In this document: piece by piece, positions 46,739 through 59,488 of the stretch
How the letters are laid out: each line of letters begins with the position of its first letter
Position numbering within the stretch: the first letter of the stretch is position 1
Assembly (NCBI GenBank): GCA_033980235.1
Contig: CM067066.1
Coordinates: 34,883,180 to 34,947,179 of the forward strand
Origin: Diadema setosum
Taxonomy: Eukaryota; Echinodermata; Echinoidea; Diadematoida; Diadematidae
DNA length: 64,000 nt
Reading direction: 5' to 3'
Position numbers and translations under genes: made by a program
The notes under the pieces: model-generated
Database searches by the model: none
What the model saw: only the letters and a program-made list of their open reading frames with translations
Told to the model about the DNA's origin: nothing

Positions 46739-49659
46739 AGTTGACATACAATTTTCCCTTTCTTGGTTATGTCACAACACTAGGCATGGCTGATATTATG
46801 GTTATTTTTGCGCAAGTATATTTTCGCGCTCGGCTGGGTAAGATGAATATTGCATGTTTTTAATTCCATGGAATCAAGACATTTGTTAATTGACCATATG
46901 ACATGCGAAAATATGTGCATGTCTTTATTTTCGCGCTTATTTCTAGTTAAATATTTCCACTATTCCAGTAATTGTTTGGCAACATTCCTGGATGTAAATG
47001 TGCTAGATGTGGTAACAATTTTCAATTCTTCAAGTGCATCAGCAGTGATGTGATGTATATGTTTGGAAAAGAGGGTAGTTTGCTGTGTGTGAGCACAAAT
47101 CAGGTTTGAATTAAAAGATGACAGCAGTCTAAGCATCTGCGTATGGCTCTATCTTATCAATGTTCATCAACCTGTTTTGTACAGGAACCTGGTGGCATGC
47201 GTATTAAGTCTGTGGGCATTTCCAAATTCAGTATGGAACTGCTTAACAAATTCAGGGTCTACAGATGCCATTCATGACAGGATTGTGCCAAGTGTAATTC
47301 TCACTTGATTACTTTGGGTTTTTGGTTTTTTTTATAACTGGAGATTTTTGTTCTCATTGTATTAATATGTGCAACTTCCTCTGTCACCATCAAAACATAT
47401 AACTGATCAGTTTTTGTTGGTGAAAATATATCCTTCACAAATAAGATTAGAAAATATTCAAAGTTTGATGATCAGTCATGACAGAGCAAGTCTACAATCA
47501 TCATTAGTAGGCCTATATCATTTCATTATTGCTATTTTTTTCTACCACAGTTCAGTAAAGCAGAAAACCTCCCCTGCTGTAATGAGAACTCATGACATGG
47601 AAAGGCTGACCACACTGTGTGATGGATCGTTAATTTCCTTGTCATATTTTAAGTGTTTTCACTTGGAGCTGCAGTAATATTGAATATCCTGGTGGACATG
47701 AGAAGTTTTTAAGCCCTTTTTCATATTTGTCATTTTTAAACATCATCAATTGTCACAAATGTCAGAAAAATGTTATCATGAATTTCAAGTTATTTTTAGT
47801 AATAATGATAATGATGATACTAGTGGTGATGATAATAGTAGGACAGTTGTAATATGATAAAATCAGAAATCTCAACAGCCTCAGTGAATGAGTCATTGTT
47901 TTATAGCCATTTTTCACACCATAACATGAAATAATATGATGTTAGACCATAGGTGCTATGTGAGTTGAATCACGTACAGAGAAAGTCCATGTTGTAAAAC
48001 TGGGACAAAGAAAAAACAAAAACAAAAATAGAATCTGCAGTCAACATGTCTTTGTGAAACACTGTCGTAGTCCCATAACTCACACTTATATAAGAACTTT
48101 ACCTTGCCTTTCAATGATATATCATTACTTGAATTTTTAACTTCTGTGGGATAACTTGATGCAAAGGCTGTAATTTCTTTGTAAAAACTTAAATATTGAT
48201 TCCGAGAGAGAATGCGCAGTGAAGATTTGTTTTCCAAGTCACTGAGAGACCTGTAAGACAATGAGTTCATCTCCTTGCATAAATTGGATGATGGAATAAT
48301 TTGGTAATCAGTCAACTGTTTGGTAAAAATGTACGATGCTTGAAAAACACTTTCTTGTTTGATCTAACTCAAACTTTCACATGTTTAAAAACTATATGTG
48401 CTACCAATATCGTCTCAAATATGGATTGCAGTTTCTCTTCAAGCATCAAGCTGTACCAGTCAAGTGAGGATCCACAAATAGAATGTTGCGGTGACTTATT
48501 GAGCCCCGAGACTCTGCATTCCAAAGTGGCAGGTTGGCGATTTCTCTTATAGAATTTCTGCACCATCTTGGAAGTTGCTATTTTACGCACAAGTACTAGC
48601 ATGAAGCAAGAAACAATGCACAAAGCTTACTATCATCAGTGTGTAAATGATACCTCAAATGCATTAGTGCAAAATAAAAACATATATAAGTGCATAATTG
48701 CTAATGTCTTCAAATCATAGCAGATCAACAAGACTATCAATTTGAAAATGGTGCAAGCAAATTTTATGTGTATAAATTATTTATATGATGGATTGGGAGC
48801 AATGTACATTACAAATATATTCCATTTATATCTTTGATATGCAACTTTTTTTTTTTTGTAGACATCAATGCTGTGTAAGCAAACTGGCTGTTGGTTCAGA
48901 TAGGTATCTCATCCATATGTAGCCAGTACATTGTATCTGTGAGTTCTTATATTTCTCAGTCAGAATGGTAGCCTGTGTCAGACATGTTGTCACCTTCCGC
49001 TATGTCGTGGATCACAGGATCAATCAACATAGGTCATGGATTTGCACTCTGACCCTTGGAGCAGTCAATAACATGTAAGTTGTGAGTAATGAATTATATT
49101 GTTGGGTTTGGCTTGGCAAATTGATGATGGTTAGAAATGTTGTCTTTTCATTTTGCTCGTGTGAGCATTTTTGTTTACGCTCTTGGGTTGTGCCAGGTAA
49201 AGATAGAGAATGTGTGGCTTTTTCACAAATGTTTCAAATTTTTAGTGAGTTAGCAACCTCTTTGTGGATGATGTTAAGTGTGGTATTTATTCAGGAATGT
49301 TCTTGTGTGAGGTATGTGGCAAAAAAATATATGAGTCTGTTAAATGTAAAAGTCGACTGTGGGGAATTATAGTGGTAATTGCAGGGTAATTGGGTCCTTG
49401 GAAGTCCTACGGTTATGGTCATATTCTCAATGTCTAAACAGCCAAGGTACTTTCAGAAGTATATTATGTTCAAAATGCAAAAAACAACAATCCAGAATGA
49501 AAATGATCAAATTTTAGGGCCCACTGATTGTTATTCTGATCAGTCATAAGGGATTGAATGTAATGCAAGCTTACTTGCCATTTTTAATTTTCAAGTGAAA
49601 ATCTGTGGCATGTTTATCTAAGGTACCTTCACCTGTTGAGGACCTGCTGATATTGCTGT

Positions 49660-49719
49660 AACACATATTTCCCCTAGACATCTGCCCGAGTATACTTGGG
49701 ACTAGTCTTCATCAGGTTC
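49660..49719 (-). repeat. 60-bp module shared (inverted) with 63469-63530
   Basis: Read on the - strand it begins AACCTGATGAAGACTAGTCC and ends GGGGAAATATGTGTT. The second copy at 63469 reads the same way on the + strand with about 85% match. Confidence 0.7.
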
Positions 49720-51640
49720 ATTGTGGTCAATGCTTTGTCACTTATAAATTGGTCATTACTGACCATTTAGATGAATGGGTCAGATCAGGTGTATCATGAA
49801 GAGTGATAGTGAATTGTATTTTCTTCTTTTTTTTAATCTTTTAATCCATAATCATGAAGTTATATTGCTATTGTGGTATTTATCAATGTAATCCACTAGG
49901 GTAATACTTTGTTGTTGTTTTTTAAGTCACTCTTAAAACTTGAAAGTTGCCTACACTCTAACACCACGAGTGAGAGTGTATCATGTCACGGAGAAGCTGT
50001 ATTCTTTCCATAAGTGACCGTGCACCATAAAACCAACAAAATGTCACACAAACTGGCTCTCCGTGATGACTCAAAATGGTAGGAGAAATGGGTCAACCTC
50101 ATCAATTTTTGAGGTTTTTTTTTTCTTTTCTGGAGGAGAAATTTTTTTTTAATATCATTCTCAACTTTTGGATCATTAAACAAAAGCAAAAGAAATAGGA
50201 AATTGCATTTTTAGCAGATCTTTTTAAACACTTTTTGATGAATGCTTTCATGAATATACAGATTTTGAGAGTGAAGAAACTCTTTACATGTTCTTCTCTT
50301 TTAACTCTAATAACTTTTGATAAAGTTATGCCAATAGTATTGAAAGATGGTATTGGTCATGATGAAGTTATTTTTTTTTTAGTCAAATTCAAAGCTTTTC
50401 CAAAAACTTTTCTAAGGCGTGAACCTTTTTTCTCTTATTTAGATGGGTTAGCAAAGTCCATACATCATTCTAAAGCGGATAGTATGCTCTTTCAGAATCT
50501 GCTCTTAACTTCAGTTAAGGGCAAATCTGTATGTCTGGTGACCTTTTTTGGTGGTTTTGTGATCCAGGGTCACTTGCACAAGGGGAAAGTGTTAATGTTC
50601 TTGTCAATGCCTTTCCTTGCTCTAGTGACCATGCTGAATAGATGCTGGCCAGAAGTGTACATAAACATAATATAAGTGCCTACTTTCTCGCCCTTCCCTC
50701 CCCCCTTCCCCCTACACTCAAGCTCCATATCATTATACTATGAGCAAATACAACTTTTGTACAACTGACATTTCATTTCAGTACAGTTGCAGTGTTACAA
50801 GTGCAAGTGAGCTGATTACTAATGATAGGATGAGCAATTTGTTTTTGCTTTTCCATCTGCCTGTAAGTTAAAAGCTGATAATCTACATGTTAGTAAAACC
50901 TAATTTCATATTTTGAGCTGTCTTGTAAATGTATGCTGATCAACTGGAATTTTTGATGTGCTGCGGATAAATATTTTATGCAAGGTTAGCTTCTTAAAGA
51001 TATATATAATGCTGTAGAGGGAGTAGTTTTTGTTACGTGTGTAAAGAAATGTGATGTGATTATGTGAGAGATACAAATGTTAATCATGAGGGTATTGATA
51101 TTGAATATGATGTAGGATATTGCAAATGTGGAATGTTTTGCAGAGTGGACATTTTCACTGAGCTGGTGCATGAATTAGGCAAATGCAAATATTTTAGGAA
51201 GATGTTAGAATGTAGAGATTCTTTCATGCGACGAAGGTATGAACAAGCAAAGTTCACTGAAATAGGCCCATAGGAAAGTTTTCATTTTTTACAGATACAT
51301 TGCATAATTATTCATTTGAAATGTGGGAGTATTTACATGTATTATTCAAAGTATGGTGCTTACTAGGTCCTCAAACCTATATTTGGTGTAGCCTTAAAAA
51401 TTAAATGAAGAGAACCACATGTTTGATGAATGATGTGATAAATACATAGGTAGATGAGGAGTAGGGATATATGGTCAGTGTGGGAATGCATGTACAAGGT
51501 GGGTTTTTTTGTTGTTATTGTTTTGTCTTAAAATCCAAAGAGCATTCTGTCTTTCCAGGTTGAACATTTGTGAAGCAAATCCTTTTTAAGGTCATCGATA
51601 ATTGATTTTTACATAAGGAGTTTGATTACAAAACAGGTTG

Positions 51641-51852
51641 AGTGCCATTTCTAAGCATTTTAAAGCAAGTCCATCATCAGATAGAGCAAAATAAAATTTT
51701 TCGAGTGATACCTCACTTCTTGCATGAAGAATATTCTTGAAAGTTATGAATATCCCAGATTTTCTTACTTTCTATGTTTTTCAGCAAGTTTACTCGCAAA
51801 TATTTCAAATGGACAAGAATGGAGTTGACTCCTTTTGCAATCAAACTTTTTA
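51641..51852 (+). repeat. Dispersed repeat, copy 1
   Basis: About 210 bp sharing GTGCCATTT, CATCATCAGATAGAGCAAAA, ACCTCACTT and ACAAGAATGGAGTT in order with 56685-56905. Ends not defined, no terminal repeat seen. Confidence 0.6.
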
Positions 51853-52663
51853 TACATGTATACACATGTATGCCTCTTGACACTGTTACAGATTCTCTGC
51901 AAGGCAAAAGGTCATAATACAAGAGCGGTGTTTTTTCAGTGGTAATGCCAGACATCATACGTTTGTATGCCTCCTGGTCGGATTTTAGTACCAGTTTGAA
52001 ACTGTATCAAGTATATATTTTTCAAAATAAAATATTACCTATTGCAAGTAAACTTGCTTCATCGAAGGCTGCATTTCAAGGTGCTTTTTATAATGTCGTA
52101 TGAGCTTAGTGTGTGCCTGCAGTAAACGATATGAAGTCAGCAGAAAATGCCCAACTCTTTACAAAGTAAAGGAAGATGAACTATCTATATATCACTGATC
52201 ATATGCATGTCATTAAGCCACCGTCATGGTGTGCGGTGTGTATATACAGTGTGTGTGTGTGTGTGTGTGTGCGTGTGTGTGTGTATCTTTTTCTTTCTTT
52301 TTTACTTACACTATATGTCAACTCTGTAACATAAAGTCAGTGAACATAGTAGCAATGAATCAAATGGCATAGATACTTGCATTGGAAAATATGAAAAGTT
52401 TAAATGCAAAAAAACAAACAAACCCAGATATATCCATTTTTATCAATTGAAGATACATGTATTTAAATTGAATTTGCTGAAAAACAAAGAAAATGATGAA
52501 AATATTTGAGATTATTTTGATATAAAATAGCTATGAAATGAGAGTAGTATCATGTGTGTGCATGTGTGTGTGTATGTTATCTCTTCTTTATAGTACCTCT
52601 TCATTTCACTACATCAAAATATCATTATTATTACTACTGGTATGCAGAAACACCGATTATATA

Positions 52664-52817
52664 CTGTAAAACCAACAAATTTTGTGTGCATGAAACTTTA
52701 ACAAGGAGCAAAGATTTGCCAAAGTAAAATGAAGGTGGAAAGTTGTCTAAACAATGCATCAAATGCCATTGATAATTTGCAAAAGCTTCATGCGGTGAAT
52801 GTTTCTTGTTTTACAAT
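52664..52817. mobile_element. Diverged CTGTAAAACCAACAAA MITE, copy 1
   Basis: Left end CTGTAAAACCAACAAATTTT after TA, right end CTTGTTTTACAATTT. Looks like an AT-decayed relative of the CTGTAAAACG elements. Confidence 0.5.
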
Positions 52818-54440
52818 TTGTAACAACACGTTATTAGTTGTGTACTAGCAGTAGATATGTATGACACTACATTAACTATAATGCAGAGTAAAAGTAAACA
52901 GCCATGTTTTTATCACCATGCATTGGGACAACTATATCATTATGCTTCATGAATTAATGATTTATCATACTTAATTAAGGTAGTCATGCTTCCTACTCTA
53001 ACTCATCTTTCTGTTGCTGCATAATCATTCTCCTGTGGGATCTTGTACCACCTTAATCATATCTGTCCAGCACGTGCATACAGTATCTCTACCACTGATA
53101 GCTTTCAGTCACATCATTTGTGTCACTACATCTCAAAAGTCATCATTTTTCCAACCCTCACTGTGCTCCACACATCTTGTGTATGTGTTTGTGTGTGTAT
53201 GCGTGTGTGTGTGTGTGCGTTCTCACCCCCCCCCCCCCACCTGCCTTCAGTTTTTTAATTGTACCCGCTTCATACAGAAAAATATACCCAGTATACAGTG
53301 GAAACTTGGTATAACATCGATTGAGAATGATAAGGCTGTTAAGTTGCCATAAAGCCATAGTGTTCGAGCCCCTGAAGCAAGAGATCTGATACATGTGTAA
53401 CAAAAAAAAAAGGGTATCATGTCAGTCTGATACAGATTGATGCAAAGCAAACAAATGATAGACACAGAAACAATGCATTTATTCATTTTATTTACAAATA
53501 AAAAGGATATGCTGAAAGACAAGTGTATTGCATTGAAGTTATTCAACCAAGAATAATATCATGTTTGAGACTTCAATGACAGAAAACTTGTTATTTTTTG
53601 TACAACATCAATGGAAAATTGTGAGGGTATGACATGGTTTGCTCACTCATTTGCATATCTATATCCATTGTACAAGATCTGTTTTTGCAGAAATTTGCAA
53701 AACTTCAAAATGTCATAATTTCCTTATTTTTTATCCTATTTCAGTCAAGTTTTTAACGTTGAACTCATAAGATTCTACTCTTTTTTATCAGACTAACTTA
53801 TATTTTGACTGGATTTCCCCTTTCTGTATACAATATGCACACTACATTGTAGCTATCACCTAGAGATGATTTTCAACATTTTTGTGGGGAAATTGGAGCT
53901 ATTCAGGAGTCTGATTGTCAGATTACAATAACAGGTAACAATTCCATCTAATTTGCATATTATGTAGTTATGTCCAACAACGCTATTTCATGGAAGTGTG
54001 TTCATTTCCTTTTCCATGTCCAATTGTATATTGAAACCTCTGCCATTTTCTTCATTTGAATTTGATTTATCTGTTACATAATGTGTATACAAAGTTATAT
54101 ATGCATCAAGTCCTGGGATCATTATGTCTGCAATAAATAGCCAGCTCTAAATCTAATCCATATCCTACATTCATTATTGGAGAAAGCTTGGATGATAATG
54201 GTCATATTCATTAAATCTTTGCCAATTCACACACAAACATGTCTACTGACACACACACACACACACAACACGAATTGCAATTTTGAGACAGTCAACACAT
54301 CAAATAATATTAGAAGATCAAATACCATTGTTTCTGTCTCAAACAGACAAATATTTTATGGTTGCCCAATTTAAGAGTCAGTTTTAAGTAGATAATCAGC
54401 GAGAGACTTCTGATATTTCAGCAACAGATATTAACAATGG

Positions 54441-54632
54441 TGATGTAAAACCAGAAAGCTTTGCATGAAACTTTTAATTTTACAAGGAGCCAAGATTCTC
54501 GAAGGTAAAATAAACACAGAAGTTCCTTTTTTTTTCTATACAGTTCATTAAAGGCCAACAGCAAAGTTCCATGCCGTGAAAAGGCCTTCTACTCTAATTT
54601 GTGAAAGTTTACTTGCTGGTTTTACAATTTAC
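54441..54632. mobile_element. Diverged TGTAAAACCA MITE, copy 2
   Basis: Left end GATGTAAAACCAGAAAGC, right end GCTGGTTTTACAATTTACAT. Shares GCATGAAACTTT and ACAAGGAGC(C/A)AAGATT with copy 1. A further ATAAAACCAACAAAAAGC follows directly. Confidence 0.5.
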
Positions 54633-54815
54633 ATATAAAACCAACAAAAAGCTTACATGAAAGACAACTTTTCATCATATCTCATGAAAGACCATTCATG
54701 AATGGTAACTCAAGAAAGACTTGCAATTAGTTATAACTTATGATAAATAGAAATAATGACAATGAACCACAGAAATGCACTTTCTGAGTTTTGATGGGTC
54801 ATACTCGTTGCCTTT

Positions 54816-54947
54816 CTAATTCCTACGGGGTCTGTGCGAGGCAGTCAAGAGCAGCTTCTCCAGGTTGAGAAATGGGAACTCCACCAGGAGGCACATGATG
54901 AGGCCACAGACGTAGCCCAGGAGGAGGAACCCCGCATACAGGATGCT
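54816..54947 (-). CDS. nrf-6-like terminal exon
   Basis: Acceptor TCCCTTAG. Encodes SILYAGFLLLGYVCGLIMCL then LVEFPFLNLEKLLLTASHRP and RRN, TAG. The last helix followed by E-P/F-x-x-LEK is the usual family ending. Confidence 0.94.
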   Translation of the reverse strand, partial: SILYAGFLLLGYVCGLIMCLLVEFPFLNLEKLLLTASHRPRRN

Positions 54948-57900
54948 CTAAGGGAATGAAAAGAGACACAGAAATCCATCCTGTGATGATCGAATGCTCT
55001 AAAGATTTCATCAAAATGACCAAGTTAGCATAGGGGGAATGTCTTATTGGAGGTATATGCGATTCTGTCTACCAAATTGTTACACTGAATATCAGCGTGA
55101 CTAATCAAAGTCCATTTATTTTCATACAGGTATATATTTTCTGATACAGTGCACTCCCGTTATAACGAAATGCTCGGTACCGGCAGTTTTCTTTCGTTAT
55201 AACGAAATTTCGTTATAACCGAACAAATACAATATATAACGAAAACAAGGAAACCACGTATATATATCATATTCTGTTTGCTGAATACTCATCATACACT
55301 GGAAAGCTATGTGAAATGTGATGGGATAACTGTATTACAATAACAAACGCAAGTTCAACTCAGAAACTGTGCGTGACACAAGGAGCGAACACACAGTGGA
55401 ATGAAGCGTTCATCCATGCAGAGACGCTATAAATGCTTGTTCCTCTACGTATTTTCGAAAGCAATTCGTATTTCGTTGTAACGGAGCACATTTCTTTTGT
55501 TTTTCTTTGTCTGCGGCGCTCGGAAAAGACTTCGTTATAACGGAAATTTCGTTATAAGCGAATTTTGCACCATAGACTTTAATGGTGATAATTTTGGGAC
55601 CAGAAGATTTACTTCGTTATAACGAAATTTCGTTATAACCGTGTTCGTTGTAACGGGAGTGCACTGTATCATCATTATGTGAGACTCTGCCCATATAGGT
55701 CCTGTGGGGTCTGTCCCATGGTCCTGAACCAAACACTGAATGGTTTGTAGCCTTCTGTATCCAGCTCTTCCTGAAATAAACTGACAGCTCCCCAGTATAT
55801 CATCCAGCCCATATATTTCTTCAGCTACTCTAAACACGTCTGGATACAACAGGATTTCTCGATTCCCTTTCCTGTCCAGGAGGGAATGTATCGTGAATGT
55901 GATATTTTTTTAGCACAAACTAGCATGCTAGCTATAAGCTGTACTTACTATGGTGACAAATGACCAGTGTATGGGGGTGGCCTGGCTGAAACCATACAAA
56001 TTTTGAATGACCGGGTGGAGAAGGTAAGTGGAGTACGTCAGCCGGCCAAGAGGCACCCAAAAACTCCAGGACAGGAAGTCATTGACCATGCCTGTAGAAA
56101 AAAAAAAAAGAAGAAAGCACAGATAAGCAAAAATATATCGAATGAATAAATAAATAGATAATAAATGAAAAGAATAAAAACAAAACAAAAAATAAAGAAA
56201 ACACAGCTAAGCAGAAGAAAAATATTAACACAGAAAATTAGATAGGTAGAAAAATTACCGGTACAGGCAGTAAAATGTTGTAAATATTTGATATATTATC
56301 AGAGTTTTGTTTTCAGAGTTTATTTGGCATGAGAATAGTTTGGAAACAATCACTTCAGTTTTTGATGATCGATGGAAGACAGTCCTTGAATGCATTGTGA
56401 TTCAAGTGCAGGGAAAGACTTCTTCCAGCCCCCAAAACTATACCTTTCCATTTGTTTCCTCCTCCCCCCCCCCCCCCCCCCCCCCATCCTTCCAAACTGT
56501 GAAATTAGCAATTACTGTGACACCGGTTTATCAATTTTTTACTTTCAAAAGCAGCATTTCATATTTTATGTTGTTTTCAAGGTCACCTGCACAATATCAC
56601 AAGGACTACAGACTGACATCACCATAGTTACAGAGTATTTCAAGTTATAGGGTATATAAACTTGAAGAGTTATATTGCAAAGTGAGCTAAGTGCCATTTT
56701 TAAACATTTCAAATTCCATCATCAGATAGAGCAAAATTAAACCTTTCCAGTAGCACCTCACTTGTCACCTAACAAGGAATATTCTCAAAGTTATGATTAA
56801 AAATATCCTGTATTTTCTTATCATTTTCTCTTTTTTTTTCAGCTTTAATCACAAATATCTCAACTTAACAAGAATGGAGTTAGCTCGTTTTGCTATCAAA
56901 CTTGTAGAAGTTGGAAAGGAATTGACAGAACCTGACCTTTTTTTTTTTCTGTTTGTGCAGTCCATCAATAATTCCGGAAAAAAGAAAAATACAAATACAA
57001 TAGCACTGCAGTCAGATACAATACCCCACATCAAAGGAATGAGAATTAAACTGATTTCATCAATCAAACACTTTAAAATGTACTTTTGGCCCCATCAAAC
57101 TTTACCTCTCTACAAATTTATTATAATGCAAAATAAATTCACAAGACTGATAGACCATACCAGTAACTGAAATATATACACACGCTGCAGCTACGTCTGT
57201 GATACACCCTCTCCCCCACACCTCTGGCACATCTTATGAGTACAGAAGTAATCTCTCAATATCCGTTAGTCAACTCACCACCGTATCCATAGTGACAAGC
57301 AAAGATGACCCACGCCACTGCCAGGGCCCAGGCGAAGCGAGAGAAAGTGTTGTACATGACATTTGCTGCTACGCTCGGAATCGTCACGCCGCGGTTTGCG
57401 TCGTAGATGCCAAATACCACCGTCATTCCAAGTGTGAGTGCAATGGCCCAACCTCCAGCTACTGCAACCTGAAAATAGGTTTAGGCAGGCTTCACATCAA
57501 AGTCACTGCTCATATGCATTTCTTTCATGAAGATTTATAGTGACTCCCATTATAACGAAGTCCTCAGGATGGGCAGTTTTCTTTCCTAATATCAAAATTT
57601 GGTTATAAACGAATAAATACACAGTAAAAAACATAGAGCAAATAATGTTGCGGCCTGCATTTTTATTTCGTTGTAACCGGAATTTCGTTATAACCGTGTT
57701 TGTTATAACGGGAGTGCATTGTACATAAACATGACTATGGTGTAGCTTCCTATAACTTCACGGATGTGAAAGTTGCAGAATATCTGTAAAACTAGTAATG
57801 TCGCTATGGCGACTGGTATGCCTCCGCCATAATGCATTATTCTCCTAATAGGTCTATAGTACATGTGGACAATGTGTGATGACAGTTTCACATTATTGGG

Positions 57901-59451
57901 TAAAATATTAAAATGATATGTTTGTCACAAATGTGTTGAATATTCACCTTCCTTGACATAGGTTTAATTGGAAGAGTAGGAGAGCATGTATTTGGAGATT
58001 TTAGGATTTTTACTTGACTTTGACCCTTTTATAAGTTTATGCATTGAGTTTTTTTCAAGGTGTGGAGAAAAGGTACAATTTCTGTATTGAATAGTAAATT
58101 GTTACCATTTCACCTGGCCTTTGACCCTTGAGCTTTGACCCTAAAATTCATAAGAGAATCACTGGAGCAGGGAGAACATGCATAAATATGTACTAAGTTT
58201 CAAGATAACTTGAGCCATTTCCAAGATATGGAATGTAAGAAGTAAAGTTCAGCACTTTCATTTGACCGTTTTGGCAAAAAAATTTCCAAGAGAATCTCTA
58301 TTGGGTAATACATGTATACACCAAGTTAAAAAAAAAAAAATCCTGCAGGCATTGCTTAAATGTGAGGGAAATAGTAAAATTTTGAAGAGTTGACCTTGAC
58401 ATTTGACCCCCTGACCTTTGACCTCATGAACCCAAAATTCCCTAGATAATCACTGCCAGTCGGTACATGCATATAATACTATGTTCCACAAAGATACCTT
58501 GAACCATTTCCAAGATATGGAGAAAAAAGTGAAATTTCAACATTTTTGCTTGACCTTTTGACCTTTGACCTTGACCTCATTAGCTGAAACTCTCACCAGA
58601 GAATCTCAATTGGGTAGTACATGTATACACTAAGTTTCAAAAAAATTATCTTCAGGCATTGCATAGATATGGGGGAAATAGAGAAATTTTGAGCATTTTA
58701 CCTTGATCTTTTGACCTTTGACCTTGAGCATGTGCACTCAAAAGTTGATAGGCACAACTTCACCCCCTTATACACATACACGCCAAGTTTCATTTGGATA
58801 ACTCTAAAGGTTTTTTAGTTACGCTGTACACAAAATTGATTACGGACGGATGGACGGAAGGATGGACAACCCGAAAACATAATGCCTCCAGCCCCACTTC
58901 ACGGCGGAGGTATTAAAACCAAAACCATAGAGACTGAGACAGACCAAAAAAGAATTTCCATGCCCCTCCCCTATCTTAATCTGATGAGAATCACACTGAT
59001 TGCAATTTTGTGCATTAAATGCAATTCAAGTCATGTAGTCAGGATTGATGACAATATCCTCAAAGACATCATTAGTTCATTACATACAGATCAAGTCTCA
59101 GAAAACACATTTCTATGATTTCATGTGCCACTTTTTTATCATGTTATATAGGCCTACCACTCATTGTTAGTATGTTTCATAGAAATTTCATTTTAAATTT
59201 TCTTTTCATAAAACAGTGATAATTCTTGCAATCATATAAGGAAATTATATAGACAAGTCATCATCTCATAAGTTCAAAATTCCTTTTTTGAACTGAAATA
59301 GGAAAAAACAACTGGTATCTTTCACATCAAATACATGCAGTATTGCAATTAGATACAGCAGTGTTGCATGACAAGAAGAAAAGATTTGCAGAAGCTAAAC
59401 ACAAGTTATAGAAAACACATCTACAAACACACACACAGATACACACACAAA

Positions 59452-59488
<37 letters not shown>

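Larger units (their letters stand above)
46739..54815. other. Intergenic region between CCDC90-like and nrf-6-like genes
   Basis: 8 kb, AT-rich. Includes a module at 49660-49719, a dispersed repeat (51641-51852), (GT)n at about 52248-52284 and 53179-53220, and two diverged TGTAAAACCAACAAA-type MITEs (52664-52817, 54441-54632). Open frames at 48315-47956 (-), 48623-48369 (-) and 50235-50675 (+) resemble no family I know. Confidence 0.55.

Noticed and set aside
47956..48623. Two adjoining - strand open frames (119 and 84 codons) downstream of the CCDC90-like gene
   Set aside because: Some protein-like composition, but no recognised motif, no linking splice sites and no neighbours; not enough to call a gene.
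50235..50675. 146-codon + strand open frame in the intergenic region
   Set aside because: No domain recognised, AT-rich codons, no splice context; a chance frame is the simplest reading.
53340..53385. TGTTCGAGCCCCTGAAG resembling a tRNA T-loop/B-box
   Set aside because: No matching acceptor stem, D-arm or A-box upstream, so neither tRNA nor tRNA-derived SINE is supported.
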